DNA of 64,000 nucleotides, taken from positions 157,108,221 through 157,172,220 of the forward strand of contig OZ024930.1 of the NCBI GenBank assembly GCA_964017235.1, written 5' to 3'. The translations under genes were made by a program, and so were the position numbers. The notes below the pieces were generated by a model that made no database searches, was not told where the DNA came from, and saw only the letters and a list, made by a program, of their open reading frames with translations. The stretch comes from Sabellastarte sp. h YS-2021 (lineage: Eukaryota > Annelida > Polychaeta > Sabellida > Sabellidae). This document shows, one piece after another, positions 52,531-64,000 of this stretch (positions are counted from its first letter, which is position 1; every line of letters begins with the position of its first letter).

Positions 52531-54720
52531 AAAAATGCAATGGGTTAAATTAGATTCTGAACTTTTAGGTATTTTTTACACAGAGTCATTGTTTTACCTT
52601 AATTTCTCCAGGATAATCCAATTTCTCCATTTTATAGTGTAATCCTAAAATTTTAAATGAAAGTAAATTTTCATAAAAATCAAAGGCAGATACAGGATAT
52701 CTTGAAAGGAAGGGACATAGGGTTTCAGAGGTATGGACATATTGTATGAAAACATTTCGTAGTGGGGAAAATAAACTCTATAAAAACAATTAGTAGAAAA
52801 ACAACAGTATAAAAGTCTTTAGCACAATGATACATGATATATTTAATTCATTGGATCAAAGAACATAGATGGGTTTTTAAGGAAACTTGCAACTATGGCA
52901 ATTTACAACCAGTAGGTATATTTCACTACCATAATCCATTGAATCTATATTCAAATTTAGATTTTCGGATTATCTAGATTTGTAAAATGCAATTTTCTCA
53001 AATTCAGAATACAAAAGTAAAAAAATAAGATTAAACCATTATAATTATCATAAAATTCACTAAATTTTTAAATTTGATGACACAATGGGCTGCCATTATT
53101 TTACAACGCATTATGGGTAATCTAATGAATCTGAATCCATTAATCTACCCCCTGAGGTAGATCAACGGACTCATAATCCGGATTAGGATTCTATAGTCAC
53201 ATCTCAAGCAAATCTGTTAATCCAAAGAATCTAGATTCAACAGATTATAGTTGTGAAATATATGTCTACTGTCTTACTACCAAAAACTTGCTACATACTG
53301 TACTATCATACTAGTCAAACTTATTAGTCAATCAACTAAAACTACAATAAAAATAAAACACAAACAGTGAAATTAATATTTAGCACAAACTCATGACTTT
53401 ACACTAAATGCTAGTCAATAAGGCAGATTAGATTATATATCAGAACTAGTAACATCAAAATTCTATTTGGCTATATTTAAATTCAGTTCAAAATTTCTAT
53501 TCTCGAATTATAAACATTAAACCATAGAAATCGTATAAAAAGCTTTTTTATACGATTTCTATGCATTAAACATTTGTAAATATAATAAACTCAACCTCCA
53601 AAATGTAAAACTCTCATCCTATGGAAATTTGAACACTTAATAACTATAAATTATGAAAATGGATATTCGGTAATAAATTCGAATTCAATATTATGAAAGT
53701 GTATTTATATTGGATGTCTATGTATTCCAGAAATTAGTTAAAGAAGAATAAATTCAAGTGTGAAATAACAAGTTATGGTGAAATAGAAATGATATTTATG
53801 TGAACTGTGATTGTACAAATGAAGCCATATCTGTGACAAGATGGATCAAAGAAAATAAAAGATGTCCAGATCTATTTGTAGTGTGTTTATTGTCATTCCA
53901 TTTCATTCTCAAGATCTCATTGTCCATGATATTGCTGGATAAGGCAACTAAATGCCACTCTTCTCACACATTTACCAAAAATAGTTATTAGCTAAGTGAA
54001 GACTTAAGACTCTACCATCTCAAAAGATTACAAACCTAGCCAACCAAACTTTGAACTCTAAGAAAATTAGCAAAATTAATAAGTTAAATTAGATATTAAA
54101 TAGTGGCATAATGCAATACATGTACATCCATAGTATACTTTAATGTGGTTAATATTCATGTTTGTGTAGAAAATATGAGGTCAAGGAATTCCATGGGGTT
54201 TCACAACAATATTTTACTACAAATATAAATGCTGCTTGAAGATAAAATACTTCAAATTTGCATTAATAATTCCTTGGTAGCCAGATACTGTGTTCAGGAG
54301 TTAAACGTAAATCGTTTTCAATAAGTTTCAATCAATTTATAGGACTGAAAGACAGGTTTTAAAATACACAAGCACTGTTAAGTAGCATACCATATTACAT
54401 AAATATAGTGTCATATATTAAAAGAACGATCTTTTGAAATCAAAATATGGGTAACTGTCTTCGATGTGAAAAATCAAGTTTGAGAAGTTTAGATATTTTC
54501 AAACCCCTGTGGTTTTCTTAGGTAGGGTTTTTTCAACTACAGTTTTCTTCTACAATCAATTGTCAGACATGTATAGCTTTTTACTGTTATGAAAAATAAA
54601 TATTCATTTATTAATCCATAAATATTATTGTAAATATGCTTCAAAACACACTTAGTTGTCGCACTATATTTTGTCTGTATCGTTTGGTCCTGTATTATCG
54701 ACAATCATCCAATTATTGCC
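52531..54720. other. AT-rich, no gene recognised; one sharp hairpin
   Basis: The only marked structure is at 53523-53563, where CATAGAAATCGTATAAAAA and its reverse complement adjoin with almost no loop. Otherwise nothing was recognised. Confidence 0.45.
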
Positions 54721-54789
54721 TCAGATAATTGTACGCAAAAATATGCGCACTGCATTGTTTTCTGTAGTCTGCGCACTTCCGGTCTTTAT

Positions 54790-55070
54790 AATGATTTTGT
54801 GAACTCTACGATCGAAAGTGGGGGTTTGAAGGAACTTGAGTTTGGGGGTACTTCGCCGGGGTGGATTAATTCTCTTAGGTAAACTGGTTGACCTTGGTTG
54901 AGAATTTTGCACGTAATAAGGCCAATTTTAAATTGCATCCTGTATCTGACTGGTAGCCAATGGAGTTTTTTTAGTTGAGGGGTAATTTGAGAGGATTTAG
55001 AGGAATGGGTGAACCCTGCAGAGTGGGTTTTGGACTATCTGCAATCTCCTTAACTCAAAATCAGTAAAAT
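54790..55070 (-). mobile_element. CR1/L2-type LINE fragment, same family as 38353-39950
   Basis: It matches about 38660-38960: TGAACTCTACGATCGAAAGT, GAAGGAACTTGAGTTTGGGG, GGTTGACCTTGGTTGAGAAT, CAATCTCCTTAACTCAAAAT. On the minus strand it encodes the region after LHWLPV with a short internal deletion near 54860. Decayed. Confidence 0.75.
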
Positions 55071-56965
55071 AGATAAACTAAAAGGGACTGGACTATGGTT
55101 ATCAACAGTTGCGCTATAGTGTAACAAAAAAAAAATTGGAAAAAATATGCTTTGAGTAAAAAAATTCTTACATATAATGGCACTCTGCCAGATTGTCTTG
55201 TAAACAGGACTTTGTTGTATTTCAGTGCAGAACTGGTTTAGTTAGTACTGATCGTTCTTGTTCTCTGCTGTGGTCATCTATTTATAGATTTTGGGAAAAC
55301 CCCTATTTTTCTAGAATCTTAGATAAAGTTGTTTTCATAGAAATGTGTTTACATGTTTACATTTTCTCTATAACCTGTATTGTTTACATTTTTTCCAGAA
55401 CCTCCTATAATCTCTAGCTATATACATGTACATAAGAGGGAAGGTCTGGCTGCAGTTCAGTTTTGAGTTGGTGTGCTATATGGACAGAGATCTTTGAAGT
55501 TATTACAAACTGCTCCTTGGATTTGCTGATTTTTTTGGATATTGTTCACATCTTGGAGCCAACAACGTATTTGAGCTGATATATAGATACTTTGTGTTAG
55601 TGTATGCTGAATGGATCACAGGACAGATTGCTGGAGACATGGACACACTTAAGTGTTGATAGCTTAACTACTGACAATTGCTATTACACTTGCCTTATAT
55701 ACCATAGCAAGTTGTGTGCCATAATGATTTTTTCAACCATTTCTTTTAAATAGCAGATTCTTTTCTTTAAAAAATAATTATAATACACTGATTAAGTTTT
55801 ACTGATTTATTTACTTGACTTTGTCAAAATTTTAATTGTCTATAAATTTAATTTATTATATAAACTATAGAAAATGAAAATTAGAAAACTCACATATGAT
55901 ATAACTTATTGGTTAATCAATTGTCAACATTATATGAAAATGAAAGATGGAGGCAGTAAAGTAAATCATTGGCCATTTCTTCACAATAGTTATGCTTAAA
56001 TCCACAATGTGATAGTTTGAGTACTATTCTCCTAGTTGCTTGTCAGTGTCTCCTAGTCAAAAGCAAGGGCCAACTGCAGTGGCTGCATGCAGACCAACAT
56101 CAGACTCAGAAATGTATACAGTTACCCAGTGTCAAAATGCTATTTGGGTCATAACTTTGAACAGATTCATTTTGTTCTTTTTGACAAGTCCAACAGGATT
56201 TTTCATAAAAATGACACTTTTTATGTTATATTTTAAACCAATTCCCATAAAATTGCCCAGTTTGTGAAATTGACAAAAATTTTGCCCATTTTGTGAAATA
56301 GGCCACCTACCTTCCCATTTTATGAAATTGGGAATTTATTCACTTGTGACTTATCAGTTTTATAATATAGACAATCTTATGCTTATAAATACCCTTTGTG
56401 TGTATATGTTGGAAAAATTTTAAAAGATAAAGGTAAAAAGAAGGGTATTTAATGGTGCTTATCTGTCTCAGTTGTTTGAAATATGTATATACATTTTTCA
56501 TACTTGTTTGTAGTTATATGAAAGCAATTAAATTATTTAGCAATTGATGGTATTATCAATGAAATGTCTACTTTTTCACAGAATAATAAAAGTAAAATTT
56601 ATGGCAATATACATTATTTTATGTAACATCAAAGGCTTAATTGTACAATACATTTCTTAATTATAAAAAATAAAAAACTGGAATGGTCACTTCTGTAAAA
56701 TTGGAATTAATTAACAATTGTACACTTTGCAAACCCATGTCCTGAGGTGTTTCTTCATTTGGGCTCTTTAACTAAAATGTTTTTTTTATCATACTTCTTA
56801 ATTATTTCTATAAAAACAACATAAAATACAGCAGTTACTTCCATCACCTTTAGCAAATAAGTGACTTGAGTAATCAGGGTGAGGTTAAAGTTAAGGTTCT
56901 ATTTAGAGTCACAAATCCTGTGACAATGCAGATATATAAGATAATATACAGGGACTTGTAAATCA
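55071..56965. other. AT-rich, no gene recognised
   Basis: An open stretch at 56040-56160 (SPSQKQGPTAVAACR, then SDSEMYTVTQCQNAIW) has exon-like composition, but no convincing partner exon was found. Confidence 0.35.
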
Positions 56966-57060
56966 TAAACACTGAAGTCAAAGTCAAAGTTGGGGTTTAA
57001 CGTCCCGTTCAACAGCCAGGGTCATATTGGGACAGGTCCTCAGCATTGCCACTTGTGCAT
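56966..57060 (+). repeat. Dispersed mollusc-type repeat fragment
   Basis: TTGGGGTTTAACGTCCCGTT followed by CAACAGCCAGGGTCATATTG resembles a GTTTAACG-core repeat I recall as very common in gastropods and bivalves. Only about 90 bp is present. Confidence 0.45.
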
Positions 57061-57855
57061 AAACACTGAAGGTACTATTTCAATATTGTTTATAGACAAT
57101 AGAAATATCTTTTAGTATAGATTAATTCATTAACATCTAATTTTGTAAAATGTTCTGCTGTGTATAACTATGATTATTAATTTTTGCAGTAAAATATATT
57201 CTTATCGAAGTTTGAAAATAAATTGTAGATTGGAGGTAGCAGTAACAATAAAGCAAAAAAGAACTATTTTATGTATAGCATTTTATTTTAAATACATGTC
57301 TTTGTCATTTCATGGAGTAGATAACTTAATTTTTATGAAATGGACAAGTGAATACTGAATATTTTTTTATTTCATGAAAAGGGAATGTCAGTTGCATATT
57401 TCACAAAATGGAAACACTTCTTGTAAGTTTCATGAAAAGGGCCATTTCATGTACTGGACATATAACTTGCAAACTCCAGTTTTATTGCAGTATTATTTCT
57501 GATATCTGGTGAAGAATATATTTCAAATAATAAACAGAATCCCCTTGGGTCTTTTTTTCCGTCACGTTTTATACGGCAAATATATTTTACAGACCGCTGA
57601 CAAATTATGATAGTTTAAAAGTGTACGGTAAGCTGACATAATTTTGCCGATCTTTTACTAGACATATCTCTTAAAAATAAAACGAATTAAGAATTTAAAA
57701 CACGTGATTCGGAAATGTACTTGTTAAACCAACTTTTAATGTGCCAATAAAGTTTTTCTTTACACAAATTAAGTCATAAAGTCATCTTGGGGAGAAATAT
57801 ATTGTTTCGTATGAAGTTGTAATAAGTTCAAGGACACTGTTTGTTGTCAACAAAT

Positions 57856-57953
57856 ATGGAGAGAAAGCGACTGAGAAGAACTGTTAGTTATTCAACAACT
57901 GAAAAACTTCAAGAAGAAGAACGAATTGCTGAAGCAGCAAGGCCAGATCACCC
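57856..57953 (+). CDS. First coding exon of an unidentified gene
   Basis: An ATG at 57856 opens 32 codons plus two bases (MERKRLRRTVSYSTTEKLQ, then EEERIAEAARPDH) and ends at a strong CCC|GTAAGT donor. It is basic at the N-terminus, then Glu-rich and probably helical. Codon use is unlike the surrounding AT-rich DNA. The next exon is not seen in the remaining 6 kb, which is mainly repeats. I do not recognise the protein. Confidence 0.5.
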
Positions 57954-58527
57954 GTAAGTTGAATAAATTTGTGTACATGCCATAATCGATTGCAATCCAC
58001 AAAGGTATACACGCCATGTCACTGATGTCGTATCACTGATGTTAGATGATGAAATTTCAGAATTACTGTACTATAGTCAAGTATCCTTGAATCAAGGGTC
58101 TTGTTGATTCGAGTATTGCCGTTTTTTGGATTATAGAGCATTTACTTTCACTTTTTATAGCATTAAGAGGTGCTTTGGTATTTATAGTTTTATAAAAGAT
58201 GACGCGTCCAAATTGCTGCAAAATAAAATATTTAGACGTGAAATAAGCTTGTAACTAAAACATTAAAACTCTCGAATCATGAAGGTGTAAGGCTATACTA
58301 CTGCTCAGCCAGTGAAGTTCATAACCCAGTGAAGTTCTTCACTTTCTTTCCTTAATTTATAGGACACCATAAAAATTAAGGAAATTCTTTTAAAACTTTC
58401 AAGAAAATCCTTAACTTTGATGTTCACTACCCTTTCTTCACTGAGAAATCCTTGTTTTTACACCTATCTTTTGGAGTTAGTGTGTGACTCCCTTTATGAT
58501 AAAGATGTATTTTGATGTGTTTTTTTT

Positions 58528-59815
58528 GCAAGAGTCTATCGATCAGGTGCCCTGATCATTGGAAACGCTACCTATGGATCGGGTTCCCTGTCATACTTTA
58601 CAAGTGAGTATTTGATAATGTACCCGTGAATACAAAGTGCAAGAAAATTTTAAGTGAAAAACCATCCCTTACATGGATCTAAGGTCACCATGTCAAAGTA
58701 TTGTTGTAGAATACAGCCCCAGTAATCATGTCAGAATATGTTCAAGTCTGTATTACTAATTCAATCCCCCACCACCCCCTTTAGTAATTACGTCAGAATG
58801 CAATTTACTACATTTTGTGTAGCACATATTAATTCAGATAATCAACCAATGAAATTAAAAGGCTAATTGAGAAATATACATACAGAGTTAGGGTAGCCAT
58901 ACTGACGATTTCAGCAATTAGTACCCACTTAGGAGTTAGGATAAACCAATTAGGTAAGGAACCAATGAAATTAAAGGGCTAGATGAAGCATGCTTACATA
59001 CAGATCTGTATAAAGAATATACAGGACCCGTTTGGCATTCAATAGTAACGTCTTCAATTGACCGGGTCCCTGTTCGTTAGCCACTTCGGTTTTTTTTAAA
59101 TTCAGGTAACTGGTGAAATGTAATTTTTTCAAGAAAAATAGTAACATCCTTTAAAGTTTTTCTTCAGATTAAATAATTTATATCCACATTTTTCTGTTAA
59201 ATTAATTTAAAGTAATATATCAACTGATCAACTAAAAATATATTTCATGTGCTTGTCACAACAACTACATGAAGTTTGAAGTGGCCAACGAACGGGTCCC
59301 AGTCAATAGGAGGCATTACTAACAAATGGGTCCCGTTTTATTTTATGTAAAGATCTCCGTGTAATAAATGTTTACATGTTCCTTATCTGATTGGTTAATT
59401 AGTTTGTTACTATTTGGTACTAATTGATGAAATTGTCACTTTGGCTAGCCATACTTTGTTTTATTCTATGTACAGATCTTTACATAACCATGGCTTAACT
59501 TGCCCTATAATATTTCATTACTTGCTTGTCTGATTGGTTAATTAGTTGGTGCTAATTGATGAAATTGTCATTGTGTTTTGATTTGATTGGTTGATTTTCT
59601 AGATTGATTTAAATAGTTGCAGTACTCCATGATAGAATTGTCTGGCCTTATTCAGTAAATTGCATTCTGGCATGATTGCTAAAAGGGTTATTTCTTTAAT
59701 TTATGCCATAATAAATGAACACCATATATACATCTACTCATTTGTAAAAATGACAAGGGACCCGATTGATAGCTAGCGTTTCTAATTAATGGGCACCCGA
59801 TCAATAGACTTTTGC
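58528..59815. mobile_element. 1.29-kb foldback element (imperfect giant palindrome)
   Basis: The left end GCAAGAGTCTATCGATCAGG matches, inverted, the right end ATCAATAGACTTTTGC; the matching continues through GAAACGCTACCTAT / ATAGCTAGCGTTTC. Inner pairs include CCCTGTTCGTTAGCCACTTC (59067) against GAAGTGGCCAACGAACGGGT (59279), around a centre near 59180. No transposase is encoded. Confidence 0.7.
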
Positions 59816-60375
59816 TGTAGAAATAATCCATGAGTGATGATGGTTTGTATACAGCATTAAACAATGGCACTTCCGGTAAAATTATCACGCTTATTTGTTT
59901 TCACCGAAGTTCGACTGATCACTGCTGCCGCCGCCGGATTATGGTCTCCCTTGAATAACTTCTTAGCCTTTCATATTTTTCTTTCCTTCTTATCTTTCTT
60001 TAAAACTATAGGGGCGGGAAAAATTTGTGGGATACCTTGCGCAGACCGTAAGCTTTACTTAAGGTAACCTTAAGCATAAGTCCAAAACACCCCGTCATCG
60101 CGTTTCGGAAAAAAGCACACACACCTGTGCTATAAAATTTATCACGTACATTCTAGACCAAATTTCCAAGGTCTGAAAGGATTTTCTCATCGATCGGACC
60201 ATAGATGCCTGAATGGGAGGCGTTTTATTTTCGTAAATTTTTTAAAAATGGGTACTTGGTCTGTATCTCAAAAACGGTGAGGATTTCGGCGTTTTGTTGG
60301 ATAACTTATTCAGCTACTTTTTGATGATCTTTAACATGCTGAAGTTTTAGCCCTGTATTTGCAATCTTAAGGTCG
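59816..60375. other. No gene recognised
   Basis: GACTGATCACTGCTGCCGCC near 59911 is GC-rich, and a reading frame from 59864 is open for 67 codons, but nothing supports coding. Confidence 0.35.
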
Positions 60376-61320
60376 CCTAGGTCGCCTTAATGTCAAAAAA
60401 GGGGGTTTTAACCCTCCAGTTCACTTAGTTTTTCACTTTTTTCAGCCAAACTTGCCACATATATTAAGATTTGCCAAAGGAATATCCTGACTTTATGGTG
60501 ACCTTAAACTCAAAATGTTAATGAACATATGGCCTGCTTAAAGTCATCAAATTGGAATAAAATCCTCTGGCTCCTTTTTTTTTCCATTTTTTTATATCGA
60601 AATTATCACTGGTATTAAACTAGATAAAAATAATACTTATGGTCACCTTAATCTCTCAGTATGAATGGAGTTGTAGCCACCTTAAACTGAAATAAGGAGG
60701 TTTTCAGCCTCCAAGTATCTTATTGTACGACTGACCTCAGTTAAACTTTGCACACCTATAAAGGATGGCAAACCAAAGGGTTGTCCTGACTTTATGGTGA
60801 CCTTAAACTGTTAATATAATTTTGACCCCCCCTAAAGTCATAAAATTTGAGCAAAGCCGTCTGGCTCCTTTCTTTTTCCATATCTAACATATATTGATAT
60901 TGAAGGGACGTTCTCATATTATGGTCACCTTAAAGTTGCAATATGAATGAAGTTATGGTCACCTTACAGTGAAAAAGGAAGTTTCAGCCTCCAGCTATCT
61001 TATTGTTTAACTGACCTGAGCTAAACTTTATGCTCGGTTACATTTTCTACACTTTTAAAGATGACAATAGGGACATTCTTATTTGCTTTCCACCTTGGAG
61101 TTCCACTACAAGTACAGTCATGGTCATCTTGACGTGAAAATGGGGGTTTTCCGCCCCTAACTGATTAACTGTTCAGTAACATCAGTTTAACTGGACATTG
61201 ATTATACTTAAGTAACATTTTGTTTAACATTTCACTTAAAATTCCTGTACTTAAGAGGCTTTGGCCGTCTTAACACGATAAATATATACTTCTTGCTCCC
61301 TCCTCATTTATTTTAGCACT
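60376..61320. repeat. Diverged tandem units with GTGACCTTAAACT
   Basis: About three units of roughly 290 bp carry CTGACTTTATGGTGACCTTA (60490 and 60787), TCTGGCTCCTTT (60568, 60870) and TTTTCAGCCTCC-type text. No coding content. Confidence 0.55.
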
Positions 61321-61489
61321 TTTTAAAACCACACCTGGCATATGTATACTTCAAAAATATTTATGCTCACTTTAACTTGACATTGATTATACTTAAGTAA
61401 GATTTTGTATGACGTTTCACTTAAAATTCCTGTACTTAAGAGCCTTTGGCCATCTTTACATGATAAATATATACTTCTTGCTCCCTCCT

Positions 61490-61913
61490 CATTATGTCCA
61501 CCCCCCTGGGGGGTGGATATATTATTTTTGCTTTTTTCGCCGTCCGATGTCCGGCGTCCGGCGTCACGCATGGTTTCCGCTCATTTAAAGGAAAAGTATT
61601 AGAGCTATTGTCACCAAATTTGGTATGCAGGCTTATTGGGTCAGTAGCTTGCTTGGGATTGCTTTTGGCTGTTGTACCTCTTTTGCTTACTGAGTAATAC
61701 TTAAGTACAGCTATTTTCAGTACCCATTGGTTTCCGTGCATTTAAGCCAAAATAATTAAAGATATTTTACTACAATTTTGAATACAAGATTGTTATGTCC
61801 ATAGCTCGCTTGGTATTGCATTTGGGACTGATAGCTTTGTCAGTACATGAGTAATAGCCATTTAGGTACTTCATTGTGTATTTTCAGTACTACTTTTGAG
61901 TAATATGCTAATA
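61490..61913. repeat. Flank of the inverted satellite array, with hairpin end
   Basis: GTCCACCCCCCTGGGGGGTGGAT at about 61496 is a near-perfect hairpin (arms TCCACCCCCC / GGGGGGTGGA). It is followed by ATTTTTGCTTTTTTCGCCGT and CCGGCGTCCGG, the inverse of 32050-32090, then inverted AGTAATAGC units. Confidence 0.6.
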
Positions 61914-64000
61914 TCTCAGAAACCGTAAGAGATAGAGTGATTTCGACAGAATTTTTGACCCACAGGGTATCTAAGGAATGCAATCTATGCAATTTTCCAA
62001 AAATTTTCCCCTCCCCAAAAATGGCGGCCATTTTGAATTTTTGCCAAAAATGGCAAAACACTAATTTGCTTCTATCTCCTTAACCGTGCGAGCTAGAGCG
62101 ATTTCGGCAAAATTTTCGACCCACAGGTTATCTGAGAATTCTACTCTTGCCAATTTTTAAAAAGTTTTCCCCTCCCCAAAAATGGCGGCCATTTTGAATT
62201 TTTGCCAAAAATGGCAAAACACAAATTTCCTTCTATCTCCTTAACCGTGCGAGATAGAGCGATTTCGTCGAAATTTTCGACCCACAGGGTATCTAAGGAA
62301 TGTAATCTTTGCAATTTTCCAAAAATTTTCCCCTCCCCAAAAATGGCGGCCATTTTGAATTTTCGAATTTTTGCCAAAAATGGCAAAACACAAATTTGCT
62401 TCTATCTCCTTAACCGTGCGAGATAGAGCGATTTCGTCGAAATTTTCGACCCACAGGGTATCTAAGCAATGCAATCTTTGCAATTTTCCAAAAATTTTCC
62501 CCTCCCCAAAAATGGCGGCCATTTTGAATTTTCGAATTTTTGCCTAAAATGGCAAAACACAAATTTGCTTCTACCTCCTTAACCGTGCGAGATAGAGCGA
62601 TTTCGTCGAAATTTTCGACCCACAGGGTATCTAAGGAATGCAATCTTTGCAATTTTCAAAAAATTTTCCCCTCCCCAAAAATGGCGGCCATTTTGAATTT
62701 TCGAATTTTTGCCAAAAATGGCAAAACACAAATTTGCTTCTATCTCCTTAACCGTGCGAGATAGAGCGATTTCGTCGAAATTTTCGACCCACAGGGTATC
62801 TAAGGAATGCAATCTTTGCAATTTTCAAAAAATTTTCCCCTCCCCAAAAATGGCGGCCATTTTGAATTTTCGAATATTTGCCAAAAATGGCAAAACACAA
62901 ATTTGCTTCTATCTCCTTAACCGTGCGAGATAGAGCGATTTCGTCGAAATTTTCGACCCACAGGGTATCTAAGGAATGCAATCTTTGCAATTTTCAAAAA
63001 ATTTTCCCCTCCCCAAAAATGGCGGCCATTTTGAATTTTCGAATTTTTGCCAAAAATGGCAAAACACAAATTTGCTCTATCTCCTTAACCGTGCCAGATA
63101 GAGCGATTTCGTCGAAATTTTCGACCCACAGGGTATCTAAGCAATGCAATCTTTGCAATTTTCAAAAAATTTTCCCCTCCCCAAAAATGGCGGCCATTTT
63201 GAATTTTCGAATTTTTGCCAAAAATGGCAAAACACGAATTTGCTTCTATCTCCTTAACCGTGCAAGATAGAGCGATTTCGTCAAAATTTTCGACCCACAG
63301 GGTATCTAAGCATTGTACTCTTGTTAATTTTCAAAAAATTTTCCCCTCCCCAAAAATGGCGGCCATTTTGAATTTTCGAATTTTTGCCAAAAATGGCAAA
63401 ACACGAATTTGCTTCTATCTCCTTAACCGTGCAAGATAGAGCGATTTCGTCAAAATTTTCGACCCACAGGGTATCTAAGCATTGTACTCTTGTTAATTTT
63501 CAAAAAATTTTCCCCTCCCCAAAAATGGCGGCCATTTTGAATTTTCGAATTTTTGCCCAAAATGGCAAAACACAAATTTGCTTCTATCTCCTTAACCGTG
63601 CAAGATAGGGCGATTTCGTCGAAATTTTCGACCCACAGGGTATCTAAGGAATGCAATCTTTGCAATTTTCAAAAAATTTTCCCCTCCCCAAAAATGGCGG
63701 CTATTTTGAATTTTCGAAGTTTTGCCAAAAATGGCAAAACACAAATTTGCTTCTATCTCCTTAACCGTGCGAGATAGAGCGATTTCGTCAAAATTTTCGA
63801 CCCACAGGGTATCTGAGCATTGTACTCTTGTTAATTTTCAAAAAATTTTCCCCTCCCCAAAAATGGCAGCCATTTTGAATTTTCGAATTTTTGCCCAAAA
63901 TGGAAAAACACAAACTGGCCTTAACCGTGCAAAATAGAGTTATTTCGTTGAAATTTTCGACCCATAGGGTATCTAAGAAATGTACTCTTGGCAATTTTCA
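61914..64000. repeat. 169-bp satellite array, inverted copy, runs off the window
   Basis: About twelve highly similar units with AACCGTGCGAGATAGAGCGA, TTCGTCGAAATTTTCGACCC, CCCCTCCCCAAAAATGGCGG and GGCCATTTTGAATTTTCGAA. The AAAATGGCGGCCATTTT core recurs every 169 bp (for example 62679, 62848, 63017). It is the reverse complement of the array at 31.0-33.4 kb and much more homogeneous. Confidence 0.9.

Noticed and set aside
58535-58606. A possible second exon for the orphan gene at 57856 (acceptor GCAAG, donor GTGAGT, open in two frames).
   Set aside because: The segment matches the inverted right arm at 59740-59815, so it is the end of a foldback element and not an exon.
61914-64000. Repeated 74-residue open frames on both strands of the 169-bp array (MPKMAKHKFAS... 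and MQRLHSLDTLW...), suggesting a repeat protein.
   Set aside because: 169 is not a multiple of three, so each unit shifts frame, and both strands are open at once. This is stop-poor satellite DNA, not coding sequence.

Overview
The window is animal nuclear DNA: AT-rich, with split genes, GT-AG (and two GC-AG) introns and a very high load of transposons and tandem repeats. Tandem cores of about 150-170 bp flanked by unique ends, DIRS retrotransposons and a repeat block starting TTGGGGTTTAACG all point to a mollusc, most likely a bivalve. That is inference from repeat style, not a species call.

Two host genes can be assembled by exon phase and converge tail to tail. On the plus strand, seven exons between 2424 and 11355 encode the last 206 residues of a protein whose C-terminus resembles F-box only protein 15. 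On the minus strand, eight exons between 34954 and 19499 encode 377 residues of TBC1D20, the ER-anchored Rab1 GTPase-activating protein, with both catalytic finger motifs and the C-terminal membrane anchor. A phase-compatible candidate first coding exon lies far upstream at 51638-51449. Two more possible first exons (51998-52051 and 57856-57953, plus strand) have no recognised continuation.

The rest is mobile and repetitive DNA. Position 1-1945 is the 5' part of a minus-strand DIRS-like element with a fully open gag-like frame running off the edge. Intron 4 of the FBXO15-like gene carries a CR1/L2-type LINE tail and a tyrosine-recombinase fragment between perfect 36-bp inverted repeats. Intron 5 carries a second, decayed DIRS-like element (gag, reverse transcriptase, RNase H) that starts about 11 bp after the splice donor. 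The TBC1D20 introns hold several arrays: about 155-bp units (22.5-24.9 kb and 35.3-41.2 kb), about 345-bp units inside a 12-bp inverted-repeat element (26.1-29.4 kb) and a 169-bp satellite (31.0-33.4 kb). The same satellite reappears inverted at 61.9-64.0 kb.

From 38 to 50 kb there are a CR1/L2-type LINE on the minus strand (38.35-39.95 kb), a 147-bp array carrying nuclear-receptor-like half sites (42.0-44.5 kb) split by an 879-bp hAT-like element, and a nearly intact L1/Tx1-clade LINE (44552-49994) with 13-bp target-site duplications, a poly(A) tail and one frameshift. From 50 to 61.9 kb the sequence is AT-rich with foldback elements, notably a 1.29-kb near-palindrome at 58528-59815. No tRNA, rRNA, CRISPR or prokaryote-type operon was seen.
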